Positions 8,851 to 15,943 of a DNA stretch of 46,258 nucleotides are shown in pieces (position 1 is the stretch's first letter; each line of letters begins with the position of its first letter). The notes below the pieces were generated by a model, which searched no databases, had not been told where the DNA came from, and saw only the letters and a program-made list of their open reading frames with translations. The DNA lies in the NCBI GenBank assembly GCA_007127165.1, contig SKZV01000002.1, positions 1 to 46,258 of the forward strand, read 5' to 3'. The position numbers were made by a program, and so were the translations under genes. Source of the DNA: Rhodovibrio sp. GTDB lineage: Bacteria > Pseudomonadota > Alphaproteobacteria > Kiloniellales > Rhodovibrionaceae.

Positions 8851-8940
8851 CTAGACGATCACGTGATCGAAGATTGCGATCAAAGCGAAAAGCGCAGCAG
8901 CGGCTGCAATGAACGCCAATTCTGAACTATACTTTTGCAT
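8851..8940 (-). CDS. Putative 29-residue single-pass membrane peptide
   Basis: A short frame reads MQKYSSELAF, then IAAAAALFALIAIF, then DHVIV and TAG. It has a polar N-terminus with one Lys, one strongly hydrophobic helix of about 17 residues (8-24) and a short Asp/His end, the layout of a small inner-membrane protein. CGGAG sits eight bases before the ATG, a better ribosome binding site than many longer genes here. It lies in an otherwise empty 509 bp gap, about 100 bp upstream of the HAD gene on the same strand. No family is recognised. The alternative is a chance frame, but site plus hydrophobic helix plus clean stop argues for expression. Confidence 0.5.
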   Translation of the reverse strand: MQKYSSELAFIAAAAALFALIAIFDHVIV

Positions 8941-9130
8941 GACATAACTCCGTTATCTGTTCTGCATACCCGTTGGCTAGGAGTAAAGTTCCACATTCCC
9001 GTCCTTCAACCGTTTCAATATTTTTTTTTAACATAGAATACATGCCCGTTGGCGGTAGCCGCTCCACCGGAATGGCAGGATTCCAAACATGTGAACCCGT
9101 GGCGGAGCGGCGGGAAAATGATCGGTTGAA

Positions 9131-9146
9131 TTAAGCAGACATTAAC
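9131..9146 (+). promoter_or_regulatory. CtrA-type binding box TTAA-N7-TTAAC
   Basis: TTAA at 9131-9134, seven bases GCAGACA, then TTAAC at 9142-9146 is an exact match to the alphaproteobacterial CtrA consensus. It lies 114 bp upstream of the GGDEF gene and about 190 bp upstream of the small membrane peptide gene on the other strand, so it could serve either. CtrA commonly controls motility and cyclic-di-GMP genes, and a DivL-like kinase of the same pathway is encoded at 33029-35386. Confidence 0.55.
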
Positions 9147-9189
9147 GCCAATGCGCCAAACTCCGGGACATTCAACCTGCGGGGGCAGG

Positions 9190-9217
9190 GGTAGACCGGG
9201 TAGCGTCCCGGTCTACC
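9190..9217 (+). promoter_or_regulatory. Perfect hairpin in the leader of the GGDEF gene
   Basis: GGTAGACCGGG at 9190-9200 pairs perfectly with CCCGGTCTACC at 9207-9217 around the loop TAGCGT. It is 42 bp before the ATG at 9260. It may be an RNA hairpin in the 5' leader or a DNA operator; there is no T-run after it, so it is not an intrinsic terminator. Confidence 0.5.
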
Positions 9218-9259
9218 GGTTTCGCTCCGGCGACGTTTAAGGGACGGCATAAGAGCGCG

Positions 9260-10996
9260 ATGGCACGGAGCAACCCCTCGAAGAGCGCGGGTGACGGCAA
9301 AACCCGCGGCCGCAGCATCGACTCCGGCCTCGCGCTGTTTTCCCTCAACGGCCCGTTCGCACAGTACAGCGGCCCGGCCCTTGTGGCTGGACCGGCGGCG
9401 AGCGTGCTGGCGTCGAACGATGCGGCGGAGGAACTGGTCGAACTGATCAAGGGCAAGTGCCCGGCGGAGCTGCGCACGGCGCTCAACACCGCGATGGAAG
9501 GGCGCAGTGCCCAGATCAGCCCGCTGCTCTTGAACACCGGGCCGGAGGCAAGCGGCGCGGGAGACGAGGGCGTCCGCGCGCTTGAACTCACCATCCTGCC
9601 ATGGAGCGAGGGCTCGGCGGTGCTGGTGCTGGGCCGCGACGCGACGCTGGACCGGCGGCTGCGTCAGGCGCTCATCGAGTCGCAGCATCGCTACAAGGAT
9701 ATCGTCGGTCTCCTGACGCACGACTTCGCCTGGGAAACCGATGCCGAAGGACGATTCGTGTATGTCTCCGCGGACGGCGCTTTTGGCTACGCCGCCGACG
9801 ACCTTCTTGGAACCCCGGCAAGCGACCACGCGGCCGAGGCGGCGGCGGAGACAGCGCGCGCCATCTTCTCTACCCATAGCAAGCGCGCCGACCAGCCGCT
9901 GAACCTGACCAAGCGCGGCGGCGGCGAGGTCCCGGTGGTCGCCAGCGCCGTACCGTTGTTTTCCAGCGAGGGGCGCTGGACGGGCGCTCGCGGGCTATGC
10001 CGCGACATGAGCACCCGGACCGCCGCCACCCGGACCGCCGAACAGGGCCATAAGCGGGAGAAGCTGCTCTCCGCGATCCTGCGCATGTCGCGTGGATCCG
10101 CCTCTCCGCAGGCCATGCTCGATACCATCGCAGCCGGGCTGCCAACCGCGCTGGGCAGCGACGGCGCGGCGATCTATCGGCTGGTGGATGGCGCGTTCAA
10201 GCTTGCGGCACGGGCCGGTGGACCGGCTCCCGGCGCGGTGATGCACGACCTGTTGGCGCGCATCGAGGCGGGCGAACGCGATGTCGAGGGCGCCGACGAG
10301 GAGGTCGCGGTGGTCGCCCGCGCGACGACCCGCCATGAGGAGGTGAACGGCCTGCTCTATCTATGGCAGGGCCTCGGGGGGCCGTGCTGGTCGGACTACG
10401 ACCACGCGCTCCTCGGCGACATGACCGAGCAGGTGGGCGAGGCCCTGCGCCGCCTCGCGCGGCAGGAAGAACTTTCGCGCCTTTCGGCCAGCGATAGCCT
10501 CACCGGCCTTGCCAACCGCCGGAGCTTCGTCGACAGCCTCGCCAAACGCATCAGCGGCGAGGGGGCGTCGTCCCTCAAGCCCGGCAACCTGCTCTATATC
10601 GAGGCGACGAACTTCAAGCTCGTCAACGCCCGGCGCGGCCATCACGCCGGCGATCAGGTGCTGGCCGCAATGGCCCGTCTCATCCACAATCAGGTTGGGC
10701 CGGACGATCTGATCGGGCGTTTGGACGGCGACGCCTTCGCGATCTTCCTGGAAGAAGCGTCGAGCGACGCGGCGGTTCAGCGGGCGCGCAACCTCGTCAA
10801 GACCGTGCGCGAGGGATTTGGCGGCGAAACCGGCGATCCCGTTCAGCCACTGGGCATCGCCATCGGAGTCGCCGGCTACGACCCTTCCCGGCTCGAATCG
10901 GTGTCGGACCTGCTCGAGCGGGGCCATCGCGCCATGAGCCGGAAGAAGCGCAGCGGCGGCGATGCCGTCGGCCTCTGCGATCTCCGCCGGACCTAG
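9260..10996 (+). CDS. PAS-GGDEF protein with degenerate GGDEF motif
   Basis: A 578-residue soluble protein. A PAS-like domain lies at about 140-265 (YKDIVGLLTHDFAWETDAEGRFVYVS is its core), a GAF-like region at about 275-400, and a GGDEF domain at about 405-575. The GGDEF domain has LTGLANRRSF and FKLVNARRGHHAGDQVL, but the signature is DGDAF (residues 489-493) rather than GGDEF, and the metal-binding Asp of the D-x-D-x-FK motif is Glu in EATNFK. Loss of the signature Glu and first Gly argues against diguanylate cyclase activity; a role as GTP or cyclic-di-GMP sensor is possible. There is no EAL domain. The stop codon TAG is the first three bases of a palindromic repeat. A CtrA box and a hairpin lie upstream. 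Confidence 0.87.
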   Translation: MARSNPSKSAGDGKTRGRSIDSGLALFSLNGPFAQYSGPALVAGPAASVLASNDAAEELVELIKGKCPAELRTALNTAMEGRSAQISPLLLNTGPEASGAGDEGVRALELTILPWSEGSAVLVLGRDATLDRRLRQALIESQHRYKDIVGLLTHDFAWETDAEGRFVYVSADGAFGYAADDLLGTPASDHAAEAAAETARAIFSTHSKRADQPLNLTKRGGGEVPVVASAVPLFSSEGRWTGARGLCRDMSTRTAATRTAEQGHKREKLLSAILRMSRGSASPQAMLDTIAAGLPTALGSDGAAIYRLVDGAFKLAARAGGPAPGAVMHDLLARIEAGERDVEGADEEVAVVARATTRHEEVNGLLYLWQGLGGPCWSDYDHALLGDMTEQVGEALRRLARQEELSRLSASDSLTGLANRRSFVDSLAKRISGEGASSLKPGNLLYIEATNFKLVNARRGHHAGDQVLAAMARLIHNQVGPDDLIGRLDGDAFAIFLEEASSDAAVQRARNLVKTVREGFGGETGDPVQPLGIAIGVAGYDPSRLESVSDLLERGHRAMSRKKRSGGDAVGLCDLRRT

Positions 10997-11101
10997 AGCA
11001 TTTTCCGGCGAAGTGGACACCGGTTCGCCGCTAGAAAATGCGCAAAAACAAGAATCTAGAGCGCCGTTCCGATTCAATCGGAACGAAATGCGCTCTAGAG
11101 C
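10994..11101. repeat. Modular palindromic repeat, modules A and B
   Basis: A 108 bp unit starting at the TAG stop of the GGDEF gene. It matches 31213-31320 with about three mismatches. Module A (10999-11041) is a hairpin, GCATTTTC and GGCGAA pairing with TTCGCC and GAAAATGC. Module B (11059-11096) pairs GAGCGC with GCGCTC outside and GTTCCGATT with AATCGGAAC inside. Both modules are bounded by CTAGAGC or TAGAGC. Confidence 0.9.
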
Positions 11102-11146
11102 ATTTTCCGGCGAAGTGGACACCGGTTCGCCGTTTCGAAAATGATC
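11096..11146. repeat. Second copy of repeat module A
   Basis: Begins TAGAGCATTTTCCGGCGAAG and repeats the stem of module A (GGCGAA with TTCGCC, ATTTTC with GAAAAT). The distal arm differs: GTTTCGAAAATGATC instead of GCTAGAAAATGCG. It directly abuts the preceding unit, sharing the TAGAGC linker. Confidence 0.85.
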
Positions 11147-11161
11147 ACAAACAATGAGTTG

Positions 11162-11199
11162 GAGCCTATTCCGTGGGCCCGTGCGAACGAAATAGGCTC
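11162..11199. repeat. Palindromic repeat module D
   Basis: GAGCCTATTCCGT pairs with ACGAAATAGGCTC with one mismatch around GGGCCCGTGCGA. It follows the A-B-A array and has the same GAGC...GCTC boundary, but I see no second copy of it in the window. Confidence 0.65.
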
Positions 11200-11294
11200 T
11201 AAACGTCGCCCAGGGCGGCTGTCAGGCCGTTCTGCCACCCTCTGAGGCGGATGTGGCGATTTATCACGCCCAGATTTGATCCAGCGCAATTTAC

Positions 11295-11322
11295 TTGAAA
11301 TAGTTCTAAGTTAGAATATGAA
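11295..11322 (+). promoter_or_regulatory. Promoter with palindromic operator for the exported sulfur-protein unit
   Basis: TTGAAA (11295-11300) and TATGAA (11317-11322) are separated by 16 bp, and the spacer contains the perfect palindrome TTCTAAGTTAGAA (11304-11316). The first gene starts 31 bp downstream. An operator between -35 and -10 is the usual arrangement for ArsR-type repressors. A related site lies before the YeeE/YedE pair at 13757-13784. Confidence 0.55.
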
Positions 11323-11353
11323 GATCTGCTAATTTAACAAATGGAGATCGTCC

Positions 11354-11809
11354 ATGTTCTCACTTCCACGCCTGCCGCTCGCCGCCGTGGCCATGGCCGC
11401 AGCCCTGGCTTTTGCCGCCCCGAACCCGGCTGTTGCGGAAGAGGACGACGGGGAATTGGACCTTCTGGTGATTCTCGGCTCCGACAGTCTGCAGACCCAG
11501 GCGATGGCGATGATTCTGGCCAACCACACGCTGGAGCGCGGTCGCACGGTGAACATCCTGCTCTGCGACGATGCGGGCGATCTTGCCCTTGAAGGAGCCG
11601 AGGCGGAGCCGGTGCAGCCGCCCGACCGCTCGCCGGTCCAACTCATGCAGATGGCGATGGAGATGGGCGCGACGGTCCAGGTGTGCGCGATCTATCTGCC
11701 GACCTCCGGGCTTGAAGAGGACGCGCTGGCCGAGGGCGTGAGCGTCGCCGCCCCGCCGGAAATCGTGGAGCTCATGGTCGATCCCACGCGCCAGCTCATG
11801 TCGTTTTGA
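11354..11809 (+). CDS. Exported DsrE-like sulfur-relay protein
   Basis: A 151-residue protein with a Sec signal peptide (positive start, hydrophobic 8-22, cleavage after AVA at 28). The mature part resembles the DsrE/TusD fold: a first strand LDLLVILGSDS, then NILLCDDAGDLAL with Cys71, VQLMQMAMEMGATVQVCAIYLP with Cys111, and a C-terminal strand region. Cys71 and Cys111 are candidates for persulfide carriage or a disulfide. GGAG is seven bases before the ATG. The rhodanese gene follows after 27 bp in the same unit, so I infer a joint periplasmic sulfur-handling role. Family assignment is by pattern only; the exact subfamily is uncertain. Confidence 0.75.
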   Translation: MFSLPRLPLAAVAMAAALAFAAPNPAVAEEDDGELDLLVILGSDSLQTQAMAMILANHTLERGRTVNILLCDDAGDLALEGAEAEPVQPPDRSPVQLMQMAMEMGATVQVCAIYLPTSGLEEDALAEGVSVAAPPEIVELMVDPTRQLMSF

Positions 11810-11836
11810 TTTCCGACCCCGGATTGGGAGAGAGCT

Positions 11837-12775
11837 ATGCGATTTCAGAACGCCTTGACCGGGTTCGGCGTCTTGACGCTTGCCGCCGCGATTGCCGGAC
11901 CGGCCGCCGCCGAGCGCCTCACCCCCGGGCCGGTGGTGGACGCGGACTGGCTGGCCGAGCATCATGAAGAGGTCCGTATCCTCGACGTACGCCGCGATAC
12001 CGCAACCTTCGAGGACGGCCGCATCCCCGGCGCGGCGCTGCTGGCCTGGGACGAGGTCCGCGCCGACCGCGACATCGAGGGCGTCGAGTTCCAGATGATC
12101 CTGCCGGAGCCGGAGATTTTCGAATCCCTGATGCGCGACGCCGGGATCGGCAACGACGATACGATCGTCATCATCTCGCCCGGAGAGGGCGCACCGGATC
12201 TCACCATCGCCGCGAGGGTCTACTGGCAACTCATGTACTTCGGCCACGAGGACATGGCGATCCTTGATGGTGGAACGCTTGGATGGGAGGAGGCGGGGCA
12301 CGAGCTCGACACCGGTGCGGTGAGCCCGGAGTCCGGCGACTTCTCGGTCACCGCGCAAAACGACGAGATTCTGGCGGACGAGGAGTTGCTGCACGCGGCC
12401 ATCGATGACCCGGATATCCAGCACATCGACAACCGGCCGCAGCACTTCTACCTGGGACTGGCGCAGGAGGATTACGTCTATGCGCTAGGCCACATTCCCG
12501 AGGCGATCAACATTCCCTTCACGCTGAACGTGCCGATGCAAGGCGCGGCCCACCTCTACGACCGGGATCAATTGATGGCGGCCTATGAAACGCTGGGCAT
12601 GAACCCGGAGAGCGAAACCCTGATCGCCTACTGCAACAGCGGCCACGTTTCCGCCCTTACCTGGTTCGTGATGAGCGAGGTCATGGGACTGAAACAGGCG
12701 CGGCTCTACGACGGGTCCATGCACGCCTGGACGCTGGACGAAGACCGCCCGGTGACGAACCCGCTGACACATTAG
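11837..12775 (+). CDS. Exported two-domain rhodanese (sulfurtransferase)
   Basis: A 312-residue protein with a signal peptide (cleavage after AAA near residue 25). It has two rhodanese domains: an inactive N-terminal one (about 33-155, VRILDVRRDTATFEDGRIPGA) and a C-terminal one (about 175-310) with Cys266 in the active-site loop YCNSGHVSA. The pattern is that of thiosulfate or 3-mercaptopyruvate sulfurtransferases; the loop CNSGHVS lacks the usual CRKGVT of either subtype, so the donor is uncertain. It acts in the periplasm, probably with the DsrE-like protein encoded just upstream. The stop TAG starts the sequence TAGAGCGCGATGA shared with intergenic repeats, and a strong terminator follows at once. 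Confidence 0.87.
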   Translation: MRFQNALTGFGVLTLAAAIAGPAAAERLTPGPVVDADWLAEHHEEVRILDVRRDTATFEDGRIPGAALLAWDEVRADRDIEGVEFQMILPEPEIFESLMRDAGIGNDDTIVIISPGEGAPDLTIAARVYWQLMYFGHEDMAILDGGTLGWEEAGHELDTGAVSPESGDFSVTAQNDEILADEELLHAAIDDPDIQHIDNRPQHFYLGLAQEDYVYALGHIPEAINIPFTLNVPMQGAAHLYDRDQLMAAYETLGMNPESETLIAYCNSGHVSALTWFVMSEVMGLKQARLYDGSMHAWTLDEDRPVTNPLTH

Positions 12776-12786
12776 AGCGCGATGAA

Positions 12787-12826
12787 CCAAGCCCGCCCGG
12801 CGGTGAGTCCCACCGGGCGGGCTTGG
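12787..12826. terminator. Strong bidirectional hairpin between convergent sulfur genes
   Basis: CCAAGCCCGCCCGGCGG pairs with CCACCGGGCGGGCTTGG (one mismatch) across a short loop. It lies 11 bp after the rhodanese stop and 20 bp after the YeeE/YedE pair's end on the other strand. There is no long T-run on either side, so it may act mainly as a transcript 3' end stabiliser or convergent barrier. Confidence 0.7.
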
Positions 12827-12846
12827 CGTTCAGGCCGGGCTGGGCG

Positions 12847-13287
12847 TTAACCTGCCGGCGCCGACGAGCGGCCGAAGAACGTGGGGCCGTAGCGCACGCA
12901 CACCATTCCGAACAGCATCGCCGCCAGAAACACCAGGGTCCCCGGCTGCAACGAAGCCGCCGAGGCCACCGCCGGACCAGGGCAATAGCCGGAGAGCCCC
13001 CAGCCCACGCCGAACAACGCCGCGCCGCCCAGGAGCCGCGAGTCCATCTCGCTGCGGGCCGGCAAGGCGAAGGTCTCCGCGAACACCGGCGCGGGCCGCC
13101 GCAGCACGAGGCGGTAGCCGATAAAGGTGGTCACCACCGCACCAAGCAGCACGAAGATCAGCGTCGGGTTCCAGTCTCCGGCGACGTCCAGGAAGCCGAC
13201 GACGATGCGCGGGTCGGTCATCCCGCCAACCGCGAGCCCGCCGCCGAACAGCAGCCCCGCACCAAGCCCGCTCATAATCTCACGCAT
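12847..13287 (-). CDS. YeeE/YedE-family sulfur transporter half (DUF6691/PmpB-like)
   Basis: A 146-residue inner-membrane protein with four hydrophobic segments. Motifs GGGLAVGGMTDPRIVVGFLDV and GWGLSGYCPGPAVAS carry the conserved Cys of the family. It is the second half of a split YeeE/YedE transporter; homologues move thiosulfate or another reduced sulfur compound. AAAGGAG seven bases before the ATG overlaps the end of the upstream partner gene (12 bp gap), so both are translated from one message. The family function is known; the exact substrate is inference. Confidence 0.85.
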   Translation of the reverse strand: MREIMSGLGAGLLFGGGLAVGGMTDPRIVVGFLDVAGDWNPTLIFVLLGAVVTTFIGYRLVLRRPAPVFAETFALPARSEMDSRLLGGAALFGVGWGLSGYCPGPAVASAASLQPGTLVFLAAMLFGMVCVRYGPTFFGRSSAPAG

Positions 13288-13299
13288 GGCTTTGCTCCT

Positions 13300-13722
13300 T
13301 TAGGCGATGAGGTGGCGGACGATAAAGACCGTCACGATGGCGGTGGCGAGGAAGGTCGCCGTCGCCGCGATGGAGCGGACGGAGAGGCGCGCCATGCCGC
13401 ACACGCCGTGCCCGCTGGTGCAGCCCGCACCCATGGTCGTGCCCACGCCGACCAAAAGGCCGGCCAGCGCCAGCACCGGCACCGAAGCGACCGTCGGTCC
13501 GAGCGGGGTGGTGCCGCTGAAGGCCCAGACCACAAGCGGTCCGAGCACCAATCCGCCGACAAAGGCCGCACGCCAGTTGCGGTCCCGGACCGGTTGTTCG
13601 TTCGGAAGCAGGCTCGCCACGATGCCGCTCACACCGGCGACGCGGCCAAGCAATGCCATTAGCATAACCGCCGAGATACCGATCATGACCCCACCGGCCA
13701 GACCGAAAAGTATGCCGTCCAT
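13300..13722 (-). CDS. YeeE/YedE-family sulfur transporter half (PmpA-like)
   Basis: A 140-residue inner-membrane protein with about four hydrophobic segments and the family hallmark GAGCTSGHGVCGMARLS, whose two cysteines are the proposed sulfur path. Together with the following gene it makes up a full YeeE/YedE-like channel. The ATG at 13722 is chosen because GAGG stands about eight bases upstream and the hydrophobic start MDGILFGLAGG follows; the in-frame extension to 13767 would add a non-conserved segment overlapping the promoter. The unit is convergent with the exported DsrE-like and rhodanese genes. Confidence 0.85.
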   Translation of the reverse strand: MDGILFGLAGGVMIGISAVMLMALLGRVAGVSGIVASLLPNEQPVRDRNWRAAFVGGLVLGPLVVWAFSGTTPLGPTVASVPVLALAGLLVGVGTTMGAGCTSGHGVCGMARLSVRSIAATATFLATAIVTVFIVRHLIA

Positions 13723-13756
13723 GGTTGCCTCACAGGATACGAAGAAACTTCGGTTG

Positions 13757-13784
13757 AACATAAGCATTTTCTAAAATAGATCAA
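13757..13784 (-). promoter_or_regulatory. Promoter with palindromic operator for the YeeE/YedE pair
   Basis: On the reverse strand TTGATC (13784-13779) and TATGTT (13762-13757) flank 16 bp. The plus-strand sequence TTCTAAAATAGAT at 13769-13781 agrees with TTCTAAGTTAGAA at 11304-11316 in 10 of 13 positions and has its own TCTA-AAA-TAGA dyad. The gene start is 34 bp downstream. Confidence 0.5.
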
Positions 13785-13964
13785 CGACGCACGCACGCCG
13801 CTGGCCTTCGGAACCCTTGGCCGCGCTTGCCCGGCCGCAGCTTCCGCCCTACTGCCGAATGCGTCTTGCACTCATATTCAGGGGGTCATAAGACGAGCCG
13901 GGCCAAGGCCCTCCAGTCTCGCTCTCCTCCCTCACCGGGTAGGACAACAACAAAGGGAAGCCCG

Positions 13965-14915
13965 ATGCAACCCATATTGCCCGATACCCTGACCGCCGCC
14001 CTCTGGGCCACGAATCTCGCTGTGCCGCTGAACGGGATGAATGCCTGGGCCGCTGCGATCGACGCACGGATGGCGGAAGCGCGCGCTCAAGGGGCGGAGA
14101 TCCTGGTGATGCCGGAATATGCCTGTGCCCAATGGCTTTCGTTCGCCCCATCCGGGCTCGCAGCGACGGAGGAAATTCCTTGGATGGCGGAGCAGGCGCC
14201 AGGTGCTGTCGAGGCGATAGCCGGGCTTGCGGAAAAACACGAGATGGCGCTCTTGGCCGGGAGCATGCCGTGGTGGCCCGAGGCGCAGGAGCGGGGGCCG
14301 GAGGAGGCTCCAGCCGATAAGCCGCTCAACCGGGCTTGGCTGCTGCTGCCGGACGGGCGGCGATACCATCAGGACAAACTCTGCCTGACGCCAAGCGAGC
14401 AAGACCCTGAAGGCTGGGATCTGGACACCGGAGAGCGCATCCAGTTGGTGAACTGGCGGGGAATGAAGCTCGCCACGATAATCTGTCTGGACGTCGAGCT
14501 GCCGGCGGCCGCCGCGCGGCTGGCGCCGCATCGCCCGGACCTGCTTCTAGTGCCGTCGATGACCGCGCGCCTCTCCGGCCATCACCGGGTGCATAGCTGC
14601 GCCCGCGCAAGGGCGGTGGAGTTGCAGGCGGCTGTTCTCACCGTGGGCTGCATCGGCGACGCCGCAACCGGACGGCCGCGCGAAGGCAATACCGGCGGCG
14701 CCGCCGTCTATCTGCCCAGCGAGCCGGAGCTTGGCCATACCGGTATTGCCGCCGAGCATCCCGCCGCCGCCGAAACCGAAGGGCCGGGGCCGATGCTCTT
14801 GACGCGCGTACCTCTGGGGGGTATCCGAACCCTTCGCGACGGCGAGGCGGAAGTCTGGCCCGGCGCCTGGCAGGCCGAGCACTTGGTAATTCTGGAAGAC
14901 AGGGAAAGCACGTGA
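13965..14915 (+). CDS. Carbon-nitrogen hydrolase (nitrilase superfamily)
   Basis: A 316-residue nitrilase-superfamily amidohydrolase. The Glu-Lys-Cys triad is visible: Glu51 in LVMPEYA, Lys138 in YHQDKLCLTPSE and Cys174 in ATIICLDVELP. Cytoplasmic, no signal peptide. The substrate is not evident; the GTG start of the acetylpolyamine-deacetylase homologue overlaps its stop by 4 bp, so a polyamine-derived amide, as for N-carbamoylputrescine amidase, is a reasonable inference. AAAGGGAAG precedes the ATG at 13965; the open frame continues upstream to 13827 but without a site or conservation. Insertions such as WPEAQERGPEEAPADKP set it apart from the core family. Confidence 0.85.
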   Translation: MQPILPDTLTAALWATNLAVPLNGMNAWAAAIDARMAEARAQGAEILVMPEYACAQWLSFAPSGLAATEEIPWMAEQAPGAVEAIAGLAEKHEMALLAGSMPWWPEAQERGPEEAPADKPLNRAWLLLPDGRRYHQDKLCLTPSEQDPEGWDLDTGERIQLVNWRGMKLATIICLDVELPAAAARLAPHRPDLLLVPSMTARLSGHHRVHSCARARAVELQAAVLTVGCIGDAATGRPREGNTGGAAVYLPSEPELGHTGIAAEHPAAAETEGPGPMLLTRVPLGGIRTLRDGEAEVWPGAWQAEHLVILEDREST

Positions 14916-15943
14916 ACATTGTCTTCAGCGACGAGCAGCGCCTGCACCACGGGCGCGGCGAATTGGGCGACGGTCGTCTGATGCCGGTGGTGGAGATGCC
15001 GCGCCGCGCCGAGATGATCCTGGCGCGGGCGCGCGAAGTCGGGCTAGGAGAGGTCATCGCGCCGGAGGATTACGGCCGCGCGCCCTTGGAGGCCGTACAC
15101 GCGCCGGACTACCTCGACTTCCTAGAGACAGCCTGGAACGATTGGGAAGCCGAGCACGGCGGCGAGCATGACGCCCTGCCGCTGATCTGGCCGGTGCGCA
15201 GCCTGCGCAATGTTCCCCCCGATCATATCGATGGGCGGCTCGGTTACTACGCGCTCGGCGCAACTACGCCAATCACCGCACATACGTGGCGCTCCGCCAC
15301 CGCCAGCGCCAATACGGCGTTGAGCGCTGCGGCGCTGCTGGCGGAGGGAGAGCGGGCGGCCTTCGCACTCTGTCGCCCGCCCGGTCACCATGCAACGAGG
15401 GATCAATTGGGCGGCTACTGCTTCCTGAACAACGCGGCGATCGCGGCTGAGTGGCTGCGCGAGCGCGGCAGCGCGCGTGTCGCGGTGCTGGACGTGGATT
15501 ATCATCACGGCAACGGCACGCAAGCGATCTTCTACGACCGGCCGGATGTCCTCTTCATCTCGACCCACGCCGACCCGCGACAGGAGTTCCCCTACTTCCT
15601 GGGCTATTCGGACGAGTGCGGCGCGGGCGCGGGTGAGGGCTTCAACCTGAACCTGCCGCTTGCCTGGGGCAGCGACTGGACGGCCTTCGCGCCGGCGCTG
15701 GAGGCCGCCACTTCGCGCATTGCGGACTTCGCGCCGGAGGTGCTGGTGGTATCGCTGGGCGTCGACACCTTCGAGCGCGACCCGATCTCCCGCTTCAAGC
15801 TGACCAGCGACGCCTTTCCCCGGGTCGGCGCGAAGCTCGCCGCGCTGGGGCTGCCGACTCTCTTCGTGATGGAAGGCGGCTACGCCGTCGAGGAGGTCGG
15901 GGTAAATGCGGTGGGCGTGCTAACGGGCTTCGAGGACGCATAG
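14912..15943 (+). CDS. Histone-deacetylase-family acetylpolyamine amidohydrolase
   Basis: A 343-residue zinc hydrolase of the HDAC/AcuC/AphA fold, the length of Mycoplana ramosa acetylpolyamine amidohydrolase (341). It has the active-site pair His159-His160 in CRPPGHHATRD, zinc ligands Asp196 and His198 (LDVDYHHGNG) and Asp285 (SLGVDTFERD), and the transition-state Tyr324 in MEGGYAVEE. Expected to remove acetyl from acetylputrescine, acetylspermidine or a related N-acetyl amine. Starts with GTG inside the stop of the nitrilase-family gene (GTGA overlap), so translation is coupled. A polyamine-type ABC importer is encoded at 24.4-28.4 kb. Confidence 0.87.
   Translation: MNIVFSDEQRLHHGRGELGDGRLMPVVEMPRRAEMILARAREVGLGEVIAPEDYGRAPLEAVHAPDYLDFLETAWNDWEAEHGGEHDALPLIWPVRSLRNVPPDHIDGRLGYYALGATTPITAHTWRSATASANTALSAAALLAEGERAAFALCRPPGHHATRDQLGGYCFLNNAAIAAEWLRERGSARVAVLDVDYHHGNGTQAIFYDRPDVLFISTHADPRQEFPYFLGYSDECGAGAGEGFNLNLPLAWGSDWTAFAPALEAATSRIADFAPEVLVVSLGVDTFERDPISRFKLTSDAFPRVGAKLAALGLPTLFVMEGGYAVEEVGVNAVGVLTGFEDA

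Noticed and set aside
8988-8992. GGAAC on the reverse strand as a possible EcfG -35 element for the small peptide gene
   Set aside because: No CGTT at 16-17 bp downstream, so the EcfG consensus is not met.
9019-9030. Run of nine T as a terminator
   Set aside because: No GC-rich inverted repeat precedes it on either strand.
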